DNA of 64,000 bases from Cloacimonetes bacterium UBA5614 (lineage in GTDB: Bacteria; Cloacimonadota; Cloacimonadia; Cloacimonadales; Cloacimonadaceae): contig DIKQ01000005.1 in the NCBI GenBank assembly GCA_002424605.1, positions 428,401 through 492,400 of the forward strand, in the 5' to 3' direction. Shown one piece after another: positions 25,657 through 33,882 of this stretch (position 1 is its first letter; each line of letters opens with the position of its first letter). The position numbers were made by a program, and so were the translations under genes. The notes beneath the pieces are model-generated. The model saw only the letters and a program-made list of their open reading frames with translations, was not told the origin of the DNA and searched no databases.

Positions 25657-28600
25657 TTATTCGAACAAAGCTACAATCCGATAGAACCTCTGGTTGTTGT
25701 TGCTGGTGTCTGTATAAGATGGGAACACAACAGTGCTGACAGGTGTAAACTCACCGGTAGGACTGCTGCTTTTGTATATCCTGTATGCAATTGCATTGGG
25801 TATTATACCCCAGGTGAGGGATATCCCCTGTGAATTGATGCTGATGGCTGGGGTTGGAATGGTGGATATGACCGTTACCTGGATAGGAATCTGCAGGGTT
25901 GGGGCAGCAGGTGCATTGGAAGATATCGTCATTGTAACCTGGTAGACACCGGCTGTCAGGTTTTGAGCAAACACGGTCAGAACTACGCTCTGGTTTTGCC
26001 CGGGAGCCACTGAACCGGATGTGGAACTCAAACTCAGCCAGGTTGGGCTACCGGAAAGCTGGATGCTGTAATTCAGCATCTGCCCGCCTGTGTTGCTAAT
26101 CTGGAAAGTCCTGGTCGTGGTCTCACCCATGCTGATAGTGGTAGTGTATGACATGGGAGAGACGCTTATCTGAGGAGGAACTACAGCAGTACCGCTGACA
26201 GGGATTACCCTTACAGTACGGCTCAGGTTATCCGTGATATTAAGATTGGCGGAATTGCTGGCTGCTGTTTGGGGGTTATAGTGAACCGTGAACTCAAAAT
26301 ACTGCTGATTGGTGAGGGTACGCGGAAAGGTCGGAAGCCCGGAAAGGCTGAATTGTCCGTTACTGAGGTTAATGGCTGAGATTGTCAGGCTGCCTGAACC
26401 GGCATTGGTCACTCTTACCGTCTGGCTGTTCTGAGTGCCTGTATATACAGTTCCGAAACTGACGGCAGAGGGTGAGACTGAAAATATGGGGCTGGAGGAA
26501 AATGTAAGCTGCACATTTGGAACAAAAGCTTTAAGCAATAGGGTGTTACCGCTGACCGGAGGTGATGCGGGGTCGGGGTTGATGCTGTTGCTGTAGTAAT
26601 GTAAACTGCGGTTGCCTGACACAGCGGAAACATAGAACTCATCAGAGTTGGTATGCGCTCCGGCAGTATTCTCATCCACAGCTATGACCAGGTTTTGGGT
26701 ATTGTTGTAATAAAAGGGAGTATCCAGCACCAGCTCAATCCAACCGGCGGAACTGCAGGTGGTTATCGTGCCGTTATAGACCTGGGTCAGCCCGCTGAGA
26801 GGAAGCCAGCTGGTATTATTGGGAAAGGCAGTCAGGGAAGTGTGCCCCATGTAGATTTTGATATTGTCTGTCCAGACGCTGTTGCCGTTAAAGCGCCAGG
26901 CTAGTCTGGTAATAGTGCTGCCGGGAATATTAAGCTGAGATTGCAGGTAGATTGATTGTGAATAGGTATAGGCATAGTTCGGCTCCATCGGCAAGCCTTT
27001 ATTGGTTGTGGTTTCAGTCCCGATGGTCAGTTGCACCATATCTGTGGCAGTAACCTGTACAGAATTGGAGGGACTTGATTCAGAGGTCGGGTTACTGAAC
27101 ATGGCAGTCACATGATAGGTATATGTGGTTCCTATCGTCACGTTTGCATCGCTGTAGGTTGTGACGGCGGAGTTTGCCAGGAAAGAGCCGTTGCGGTAAA
27201 CCTTGTACCCGGTAGGAGTGCCGGACATCGGCGCATCCCAGGCAAGGGAGATGGTGCCTCCGGCAGAGCTTCCGGTCAGGTTCAGGGGAGCATTATCCAG
27301 GGTAACGTGGAAGGTGATGGCTGTTCCGGCGGAGCTCCCCACCTGCGAGATGCTGATATTGCCAAGGGTGCCGTCCGCCAGGAAACAATAGGGATTGGAG
27401 GTATTGTTAAAACTCGTCCTGCCTGTTTCCGAACTGAAGGCAGCGGAGGTGACGGTGCCGTTCACGGTTGGCGTACCGTTCGGTCTGTAGATATATACCT
27501 CGTCGGGAGGACCCTGCGCATTACCGGTTGCAGCGGTATTTATCCTGTAAATCAGCATTCCGCTTCCGGGCAGGTTATCCTCAAACGTACCGCTTCTTTT
27601 TCTGTATTCCACGATAAAATACTGGCTGGTGCTATTGGGTGAATTAATCCTGAAGACCTGATTGGTGGAAGAAGTTAGGGCATTGAGCGTGTAAGTACCG
27701 CCGGTGGAAATAACCGGTATGGAAGATATCCAGCCGCCATATTTCCATTTCATATAAGCGCCCATATGCTGGGGCGGATTGGAGTTATACTCCATCAAAT
27801 CCCAGTAACCCACAGGGGTAATCCCGTTGGAGGTATAGTGATAAAGGTCCGGCGCGCCCAGGGAATGGAACATTTCATGGCAGAGGACACCATTTCCGCT
27901 GGATGCAAGGTGATCGGAAAGCTGGAAATTGTAATCGTAAACCCTTTTGCCGTTTATATTTACCGTATAGGTGTAGAGAGACCAGCGATGAGGCCAGAGC
28001 AGGCTTGCCCAGGCATCTGTCCCGCCTTTGATGATAAAGCAGACGTTGTCCACCTTCCCGTCGTTGTCCCCGTCCAGGTTCAGTCCCGCCGGAATCTGCG
28101 AACTGACCCCATTGACTGCCTGCACCAGCAGAGTATGCTCTCTTTCGCGGCGCTGGGTATCATTCTGGTAGCCTATGGTGTTTGTGGTGGCGTTGTAGGG
28201 ACTGAAGTATGCCCGGGTATGGGCGGTATCCTGCCATGAGACGACCATTGAGGAGGGGGTTGGGTAAAAAGTGGTGCTGATATTGAGCTGGTTATAGGAA
28301 GCCTCCAGGAAATAATTTTGCATGGTATTCCCTGTGGTGCCGTTGAACATAGAGCTGTAGGTGCTGAGGTTCTGCCCGAATTCCGTCTGGTCGGCAAATC
28401 GGATGAAAATCACCAGGTTATTGATGGTGCCTGTGCTGGGGGCCCTGCCGCTGTCAATCTCGCTCAGGTGGCTCTGGAAACTGTCCCTGATAGCTCCAAT
28501 CCTTTCGGCGGAGATATTGATGCCGGGTGACAGACTGCGGTCGGAAGGATTGTCCCTGCCCACCACAAGGTCGGTGAAGACCAGTTCACCCCTTTCGTCC

Positions 28601-28824
28601 AGATTGAGGTAAACATACCAGCCGTCGTCATTCTGCCTGGCTGTGAAGCCGTCTTTGTCGTGCAGCCAGTTATAATACTCATCACCTGTGGCAAAAAGTA
28701 CTACACTTGTACCGTCGGGTTGACGCAAATCCATAGGATAGTCACGTAAATAGGCGCTGAACAGCATGCTGCTGAAAATCAGCAGACAGCTCAACAGTAG
28801 TATGTTTTTCTGAAATTTTTGCAT
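25657..28824 (-). CDS. Secreted M6-family (immune inhibitor A-like) metalloprotease
   Basis: 1055 residues with a signal peptide (MQKFQKNILLLSCLLIFSSM) and RBS GAGGTAAT. The N-terminal region (~25-110) is the usual lead-in of M6 proteases. The zinc site is H316-E317...H320...D326 in HEMFHSLGAPDLYH, preceded by a DGDNDGKVDN calcium-type loop. C-terminal to the catalytic domain are an FN3 domain (~515-595), the shared beta module (~597-775), an ASPM/HYDIN-like Ig domain (~780-880), a BACON/Ig-like domain (~885-980) and a last FN3-like piece. There is no type A sorting domain, so it may be released or use another anchor. It should degrade extracellular protein. Its promoter is unclear; only a poor sigma-54 match lies upstream. 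Confidence 0.9.
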   Translation of the reverse strand: MQKFQKNILLLSCLLIFSSMLFSAYLRDYPMDLRQPDGTSVVLFATGDEYYNWLHDKDGFTARQNDDGWYVYLNLDERGELVFTDLVVGRDNPSDRSLSPGINISAERIGAIRDSFQSHLSEIDSGRAPSTGTINNLVIFIRFADQTEFGQNLSTYSSMFNGTTGNTMQNYFLEASYNQLNISTTFYPTPSSMVVSWQDTAHTRAYFSPYNATTNTIGYQNDTQRREREHTLLVQAVNGVSSQIPAGLNLDGDNDGKVDNVCFIIKGGTDAWASLLWPHRWSLYTYTVNINGKRVYDYNFQLSDHLASSGNGVLCHEMFHSLGAPDLYHYTSNGITPVGYWDLMEYNSNPPQHMGAYMKWKYGGWISSIPVISTGGTYTLNALTSSTNQVFRINSPNSTSQYFIVEYRKRSGTFEDNLPGSGMLIYRINTAATGNAQGPPDEVYIYRPNGTPTVNGTVTSAAFSSETGRTSFNNTSNPYCFLADGTLGNISISQVGSSAGTAITFHVTLDNAPLNLTGSSAGGTISLAWDAPMSGTPTGYKVYRNGSFLANSAVTTYSDANVTIGTTYTYHVTAMFSNPTSESSPSNSVQVTATDMVQLTIGTETTTNKGLPMEPNYAYTYSQSIYLQSQLNIPGSTITRLAWRFNGNSVWTDNIKIYMGHTSLTAFPNNTSWLPLSGLTQVYNGTITTCSSAGWIELVLDTPFYYNNTQNLVIAVDENTAGAHTNSDEFYVSAVSGNRSLHYYSNSINPDPASPPVSGNTLLLKAFVPNVQLTFSSSPIFSVSPSAVSFGTVYTGTQNSQTVRVTNAGSGSLTISAINLSNGQFSLSGLPTFPRTLTNQQYFEFTVHYNPQTAASNSANLNITDNLSRTVRVIPVSGTAVVPPQISVSPMSYTTTISMGETTTRTFQISNTGGQMLNYSIQLSGSPTWLSLSSTSGSVAPGQNQSVVLTVFAQNLTAGVYQVTMTISSNAPAAPTLQIPIQVTVISTIPTPAISINSQGISLTWGIIPNAIAYRIYKSSSPTGEFTPVSTVVFPSYTDTSNNNQRFYRIVALFE

Positions 28825-29346
28825 GGTATTACCTCAGCAATAGCTAAGTGTTGTAAAAATACAACTCCCCGCTTTCCCCGTGACTAAGAAAGCAGTTCGT
28901 CTCCCCTTTTTTTGTTTTTCATGCAATAGGCGGCAAAACTCTTTTGCAGCCCGCATTGGTAGTTCATTCACCAATCACGGCAACGATAAAGATAAAAAAG
29001 ATGAGACTATAAAAATCAAAACCTGATACATTATATATGCAAAAAATAAACCACGCTGGTCAGGATGAGGTTTCGCTGGGAACAGACAAATTCGTAACTT
29101 GCTAAAAAACAGTTTGTTAGTGACAGTTGCTGACTTGTGGTTCAAAGCTCTCAAAACCCGGAACAGCAGAGGGCTTCCCTTCCCAATGTTGCTTTTTTAC
29201 AACACCACAGCCTGCTTCGTTCGGGGAAATTTTCTGAAAAAACACCCTCCCCCTGCCTGATGCGGGAACAATACGAGGAGGATGCGAGGAGATTGCTCAC
29301 GTATCCTCCCCGTGTCATGCAGGAAAGATGCAATTAAACCGAATGG
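28825..29346. other. Intergenic region between M28 and M6 genes
   Basis: About 520 bp. It holds a second-family palindrome (29252-29323) close to the end of the M28 gene and otherwise AT-rich DNA expected to contain the M6 promoter. No RNA gene or plausible small coding frame was recognised. Confidence 0.5.
29252..29323. repeat. Second-family palindrome, copy 2 of 3
   Basis: CCTGC...GCAGG ends with internal TGCGGGAACAATACGAGGAG and its imperfect mirror. It begins 24 nt past the M28 stop codon, like the other copies just behind minus-strand genes. Confidence 0.75.
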
Positions 29347-32217
29347 TTATTTCAGCTTCAGTATTTTACCCGTAACTGCTTTGCCATCCTGTTCAGCCCG
29401 GATGAAATAGACGGAATTGGTCACATTGCCGCCCTGCTCGTCTTTGCCGTCCCAGCTGAGGTTATGGGATACTGATTTGGCAGAAGAGGAATAGAGGGAC
29501 CTTACCTTTTGCCCTTTGACGTTGTAAATATCAACTGAAAGGGGCTGACCGGCCTTGACGCCGACCACCTCAAAGCTGAGGAAATTGCTGAAAGGATTGG
29601 GATATACCCTGGCAAGGGCAAGTCCGCTGACGGCGGGAATGGTGTTATCCGTGACGGAAACAGTCTCTCCGAAGAGATTGTGGAACACGTGGTACATCAG
29701 GTTGGTAACTTCATCCTGTTTCATGTTGTAGAGAGGGAAACTCAGGAGCACGGATTGTCCGCAGGCTTCATTGATATAGACCCCGACAGCCATGCCGTTC
29801 ATCACACCCTGAGGTTCGGTATTCTGGTAATCCGAGCCATAGTAATAAACGTTGTAGGCAAGGTCATTGGCTCCAATGGATTCGATGTTATAGATATGGC
29901 CCAACAGCGGAGCAACGGTCTTGAGGGAGTCCACAGTCAGGGGCGGAAAACCTGAATCTTCCGGCAGGGCATAGCGGAAACGGGCATTGGTGCTGAACGT
30001 CACGTCACCCACTCCAAAGAAATCGTACATGAAGTTCCCTGCCTGATAGGATATGGGATAGCTGTTGTTGTTGTCAAACGCCCTGGCTGGGTAGTAGGAG
30101 GTTATCATTACCTTTCCGCCTGCCTGCATGTATTTTTGCAGCTCTTCCCTGTGCTGGAAGGGATAGCTCAGGTTGCCGGGGTCGTTGCCGTGCCAGAGGA
30201 TGGATGAATAGATGCCCATATCCGCCAGCTTGATGGAGCCGTCTGTTTCCGTATCAAAATGGCTCTTCCGGAAACTGTGCAGCACATCGTCATAAAACTG
30301 GTCACTGACGAGGTCGCCGGGAGTGAACACGGTCGAACCGCTGGAGGTCTCGTCAATAATCAGGATTCCCTGGTTCAGAGTCACAGCCCTGGTTCGCAGG
30401 ACAGCCGTCGGACTGCTTTCCAGGTTTGTCTGGTCAACCGCGGTGAGTTTGTAATAGTAGTAGATGATTTGCTGAACGGATTCATCGGTATAAAAGGTCT
30501 GGGTGATGGGAGTGTCGTTAAGCAGGATAAACCCGGCATCAGGACTGGTGGAGCGGTAAAGGTTGTAGCCCGCCAGGTCCAGTTCATTGTTGGGCTGCCA
30601 TTGCAGCTGCACTATCTGGAACCCCGGCAAATCTTCAAACTGAACGGGTGTATGGGGCAATAAACCTGGCACCGCAGTTGTCCAGATGGGCAGTCCTGTG
30701 TTGCCGTCACTGTCGGTGGGAGCCACGCCTACCCAGTATTCAGTTCCGGAAGTCAGCCCTGTAAGGATATAGGGACTTTGAGTGGCTATATATTCCAAAG
30801 GCGTCGCATAGATATCATCACTGACATAAACCTTGTAGGACACTATGTCGGATTCCGGGTTCTGCATTTGCCAGGAAACCTGCAGGGAAGTGCCTGTTCC
30901 GGTATCCGCCGTGGTGATTTCCCAAGCCGGGGAAGGTATCTGGTCAAAGGAAACGCAGACAGCAGTGGAGGCCTTGATAACCTCTTTTACATAAGGCGGA
31001 TTCATGTTTGCCACTATGTCATTCACAGAATGGTAGTAGGGGTTAAACTGGTCTTCAAAGAAATAAATTACCGGAAAGCCTCTCTGCCAGAAGGGATGGC
31101 TGTCGCTGCTGGGGCTGTTCAAGCTCCCGGCATAGGGAGAAAGCGTGGTCTGGGCATCCGTTACGTTCATGGCATAGGCAGTGTGATTCAGAAAGCCGTC
31201 ATAGGGCATCAGGCGCACCAGCCAGTTGCTTGGGTTGGCAGTGCTGTAGCCAATCATGTCATGATTCATCATCAGCTTGATGTCCTGCCCCTGCTGCAGG
31301 GCTTGCTGCGAATGGTATTTGCTGCCATACAGCCCATATTCCTCGCAGGCAAAGGTCATGAAACGGATGCTGCACTCAGGCTGGTAGTTGTTTGCCATCA
31401 TCACTCGCGCCATTTCCATGGCTGCCACAGTTCCGCTGGCATTGTCATCCGCGCCGGGAGCGACGGTGGTGTCTCCTCCGGATATGATGGAATCGTGATG
31501 CCCGCCCACTATGATAAACTTATCATGGGCTATCGTGCCGGGAATGGTCGCCACTACATTATACTGGTCTATCCCCTGCACAAAGAACTGCTCCAGATAA
31601 GCGTTGGTGATGCCAAACCGGATAAACTGGTCGCGTATCCATTGGGCTACCTGCAAGCGGTTGGGCGCTGCTGCATTACGGGTGCCGAAATCCTGCAAGC
31701 GCTGGATATACCACATGATGCTGTCCTGGTTCACCTGGGTGAGCAGATTGCCAAAATCAACCCTGGTCTGCTGAGGAGTGCTGAGGACAGGATTGGTCCT
31801 GAGCTTTATTGGCGTGAAATCAAGCCGCACATAGGGCATATCGGTGTAGCCTGCCAGTTCCATCGAAGAATGGATGCTCCTGAGCACAATGACATCGTCC
31901 ATACCGGTAATCATTGTTCCCAGGTTTGATGAGACAGGGTTGTCCCTGTCAGGAAGACGGGTCAACAGATACCAGTTGTCGCTGAGGGGAAACCTGTCCA
32001 GCAGGTTGTAGCTTCCTCGTGGAAGACTATTGAGCATAATGTCGTCGGCATCACTCAGGATAAATCCCCGTGAGACATGATATACATTCATCCCTGACGG
32101 CAGTTGTTCCACCGCCACCAGGCTCCGGTCTATCTTTATAAGGTATCTTTCTGCGTCTCTGGCTGAGAGCGCAGTAAAGGCAATTATTAACATGGCGAAA
32201 ACAAGCAGTTTTCTCAT
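29347..32217 (-). CDS. Secreted M28-family peptidase with T9SS sorting domain
   Basis: 956 residues. ATG 32217 is preferred: it opens a signal peptide (MRKLLVFAMLIIAFTALSA) and follows GGAGGAAATTGAA; a TTG 15 nt upstream lies within this RBS. The M28 domain (~165-400) shows VGGHHDS (H240, D242), GADDNASG, CEEYGL, NHDMIGYS and a last zinc-ligand His in YYHSVND, all the co-catalytic zinc residues. FN3 repeats follow (~405-600), then a ThuA/GATase-like or flavodoxin-like region of uncertain identity (~610-850), and a type A sorting domain (YPNPF...YNVKGQKVRS...VYFIRAE...KILKLK). Likely a surface aminopeptidase that finishes peptides made by the neighbouring endoproteases. It carries a perfect sigma-54 promoter match. 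Confidence 0.9.
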   Translation of the reverse strand: MRKLLVFAMLIIAFTALSARDAERYLIKIDRSLVAVEQLPSGMNVYHVSRGFILSDADDIMLNSLPRGSYNLLDRFPLSDNWYLLTRLPDRDNPVSSNLGTMITGMDDVIVLRSIHSSMELAGYTDMPYVRLDFTPIKLRTNPVLSTPQQTRVDFGNLLTQVNQDSIMWYIQRLQDFGTRNAAAPNRLQVAQWIRDQFIRFGITNAYLEQFFVQGIDQYNVVATIPGTIAHDKFIIVGGHHDSIISGGDTTVAPGADDNASGTVAAMEMARVMMANNYQPECSIRFMTFACEEYGLYGSKYHSQQALQQGQDIKLMMNHDMIGYSTANPSNWLVRLMPYDGFLNHTAYAMNVTDAQTTLSPYAGSLNSPSSDSHPFWQRGFPVIYFFEDQFNPYYHSVNDIVANMNPPYVKEVIKASTAVCVSFDQIPSPAWEITTADTGTGTSLQVSWQMQNPESDIVSYKVYVSDDIYATPLEYIATQSPYILTGLTSGTEYWVGVAPTDSDGNTGLPIWTTAVPGLLPHTPVQFEDLPGFQIVQLQWQPNNELDLAGYNLYRSTSPDAGFILLNDTPITQTFYTDESVQQIIYYYYKLTAVDQTNLESSPTAVLRTRAVTLNQGILIIDETSSGSTVFTPGDLVSDQFYDDVLHSFRKSHFDTETDGSIKLADMGIYSSILWHGNDPGNLSYPFQHREELQKYMQAGGKVMITSYYPARAFDNNNSYPISYQAGNFMYDFFGVGDVTFSTNARFRYALPEDSGFPPLTVDSLKTVAPLLGHIYNIESIGANDLAYNVYYYGSDYQNTEPQGVMNGMAVGVYINEACGQSVLLSFPLYNMKQDEVTNLMYHVFHNLFGETVSVTDNTIPAVSGLALARVYPNPFSNFLSFEVVGVKAGQPLSVDIYNVKGQKVRSLYSSSAKSVSHNLSWDGKDEQGGNVTNSVYFIRAEQDGKAVTGKILKLK

Positions 32218-32257
32218 TTCAATTTCCTCCAAACTGGATTTCCGTTAATCCTCAATG

Positions 32258-32273
32258 TGCAATTTATATGCCA
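32258..32273 (-). promoter_or_regulatory. Sigma-54 promoter for the M28 peptidase gene
   Basis: Minus-strand TGGCATATAAATTGCA fits TGGYAYRNNNNTTGCW at every defined position. It lies 41 nt before the start codon. Confidence 0.8.
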
Positions 32274-32292
32274 TTTCGGGTTATTGCTGCAG

Positions 32293-32309
32293 GCATCTTG
32301 TGAAGATGC
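32293..32309. promoter_or_regulatory. Perfect palindrome between divergent sigma-54 promoters
   Basis: GCATCTT-GTG-AAGATGC, 17 bp. It lies 20 bp from the M28 -24 box and about 195 bp from the -24 box of the divergent PDZ gene, and is a candidate enhancer-binding-protein site. Its CTTGTGAAG core also occurs at 18977-18985 upstream of the sigma-54 candidate of the 2022-aa protease. Confidence 0.4.
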
Positions 32310-32503
32310 GCTGTACAACGGTATCACTATTTCAGGTCATTATGTCCGGGACAAACCTGCTGTCTACATAAATATAACTGATATCATTTTTACTTCGATA
32401 ACGGGCTGTTTCATATCATAATGATATATGTGCTGAGTTCCGCCTTAACCAGCCCAGAACGTAACTTTGTGTAAATAAAAGGTATTGCATGCCATCCTGG
32501 GTT

Positions 32504-32519
32504 TGGCACATGGTTTGCA
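32504..32519 (+). promoter_or_regulatory. Sigma-54 promoter for the PDZ/barrel gene
   Basis: TGGCACATGGTTTGCA fits TGGCACRNNNNTTGCW at every defined position. It predicts a start about 12 nt past the GC core and a leader of roughly 27 nt containing TGGAGG before ATG 32557. Confidence 0.85.
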
Positions 32520-32556
32520 CTATACTTCGGCAGAAATCAATAAATGGAGGTTCAAA

Positions 32557-33750
32557 ATGAAAAAGAACACAGTATTCGCAGTCCTGCTTTTACTATGCCT
32601 GATTCCTGTACTGGCATTTGCCCAAGATGAAGAGACCGTCATCCAGAAAGGAGACAAGACGATTATTATCAGAAAATCGGCCGGTGACCTGGCTGAACTT
32701 CAAGAGCTAAAGAAGCTCAATATCGACGTCCAGATGAAACAGCAAACGGATGAATCCCCCGACGCGCCTTTTTTAGGCATCTATCCTGCAGACCTGGACT
32801 TCCCCAAAGCCCAGGCCCTCAATTATCCCAATACCTATGGCATCCTCATTACCGGAGTGGTTCCCAATTCTCCCGCCTATGAACACCGGCTGGCTGAAGA
32901 AGATATCATCATGGAACTCAACGGACAGAGAATCCTCAACCTGAAAGAGTTTGACAAGCTGAAGGCTGTTTATCGCGCAGGCGATACCGCTAAATTCAAG
33001 ATTTTCCGCCGCGGCGATGTTTTTGAACTGGACTTCACATTCGGCTCAAGAGAAACTAGACAGCCCGTATCAACCCCCGAAACTCCCAAAAAACCAAAGA
33101 AATCAGCCGGCTACGGTGGTGCTTCCTGGATTCCCATGTGGTACGATGCCGATATGGTGGACGTTAATGAACTGATTACTTCCATCGGCTTTTCCAAGCT
33201 TCCCGAAGACGGCGTTCTTACCCACGGCTTTGCCTTCAAGGGCAATGTCGGCAAGGGCTGGATGCTGGGAGGCCAGTTCCAGTTTTATGGAGACAGCAAG
33301 AAAGTGAACGAAGGCGATTACATCAACTCGATGGATTACAGTATGTTCGTTGGCGGCGCTACATTGGAAAAGAGGATTCCCATCACACGCAATTTCATCA
33401 CATCCATGGGCCTGATGATAGGCGGAGCCAGCCACAGCGTTGACCTTGTACGTTCCAACGGCGACTATTACTGGCCTTCTGCTGGACAGACCACCCAGGA
33501 TATCATGGACGGCAATACCTATGCCAACATCAGCAAGGGCTACATTCTTGTGCAGCCAAAGTTTGAGATGATGTACAGCCTGCTGTCCTGGCTTGCCCTG
33601 AGAGGCGAGGTTGGATATATCTATGGTTATGGACCCACCAGCGGCTGGAAAATTTCACACAATGATACCGAGACCTATGAACTGAAGAACTCCCCCGATA
33701 CACCATTTGAGGGATTTACCGTATCTATCGGACCCTGGTTCGGATTCTGA
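32557..33750 (+). CDS. PDZ-domain protein with outer-membrane barrel-like C-terminus
   Basis: 397 residues. ATG 32557 follows TGGAGG and opens a signal peptide (MKKNTVFAVLLLLCLIPVLA). A PDZ domain spans ~70-165 (FLGIYPADL...GVVPNSPAYEHRL...DIIMELNGQRI). After a Pro/Lys-rich linker, residues ~195-397 alternate polar and hydrophobic residues and end in SIGPWFGF; a terminal Phe is typical of outer-membrane beta-barrels. No protease triad is present, so it is not a DegP-type enzyme. Inferred: an outer-membrane protein with a periplasmic PDZ that binds C-termini, possibly of exported proteins. It diverges from the M28 gene and shares the sigma-54 control region. Confidence 0.75.
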   Translation: MKKNTVFAVLLLLCLIPVLAFAQDEETVIQKGDKTIIIRKSAGDLAELQELKKLNIDVQMKQQTDESPDAPFLGIYPADLDFPKAQALNYPNTYGILITGVVPNSPAYEHRLAEEDIIMELNGQRILNLKEFDKLKAVYRAGDTAKFKIFRRGDVFELDFTFGSRETRQPVSTPETPKKPKKSAGYGGASWIPMWYDADMVDVNELITSIGFSKLPEDGVLTHGFAFKGNVGKGWMLGGQFQFYGDSKKVNEGDYINSMDYSMFVGGATLEKRIPITRNFITSMGLMIGGASHSVDLVRSNGDYYWPSAGQTTQDIMDGNTYANISKGYILVQPKFEMMYSLLSWLALRGEVGYIYGYGPTSGWKISHNDTETYELKNSPDTPFEGFTVSIGPWFGF

Positions 33751-33773
33751 GGTAATAACGAAGAAAACAAAAA

Positions 33774-33803
33774 AGCCGCGCTTCCCGTCCGGGACTCACG
33801 GCT
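33774..33803 (-). terminator. Hairpin terminator facing the C10 protease gene
   Basis: AGCCG...CGGCT with an inner CCCG/CGGG pair; on the minus strand it is followed by a T-run. It lies about 80 nt past the C10 stop and would back up the terminator at 33857-33882. Confidence 0.6.
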
Positions 33804-33856
33804 AAGATAAAGAGCCAAGGCAATAAACCCTAGACCCTCCTGAACATCTCCAAAAG

Positions 33857-33882
33857 CAGCCCTCTTACTGGGGGCTGTTTTT
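33857..33882 (+). terminator. Bidirectional terminator between convergent genes
   Basis: CAGCCC pairs with GGGCTG across a short loop, followed by TTTTT on plus and preceded by AAAA, so it can also act on the minus strand. It abuts the stop codon of the C10 gene. Confidence 0.75.

Noticed and set aside
28891..28906. Possible sigma-54 site before the M6 protease (GGGGAGACGAACTGCT on minus)
   Set aside because: GG and GC cores are spaced correctly, but four other consensus positions fail, so it is not counted in the set of six.
30778..31929. Long open frame (383 codons) on the plus strand inside the M28 peptidase gene
   Set aside because: It lies antisense to a gene with full catalytic motifs and has no RBS, signal or recognisable motif. 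Its composition is that of a shadow frame.
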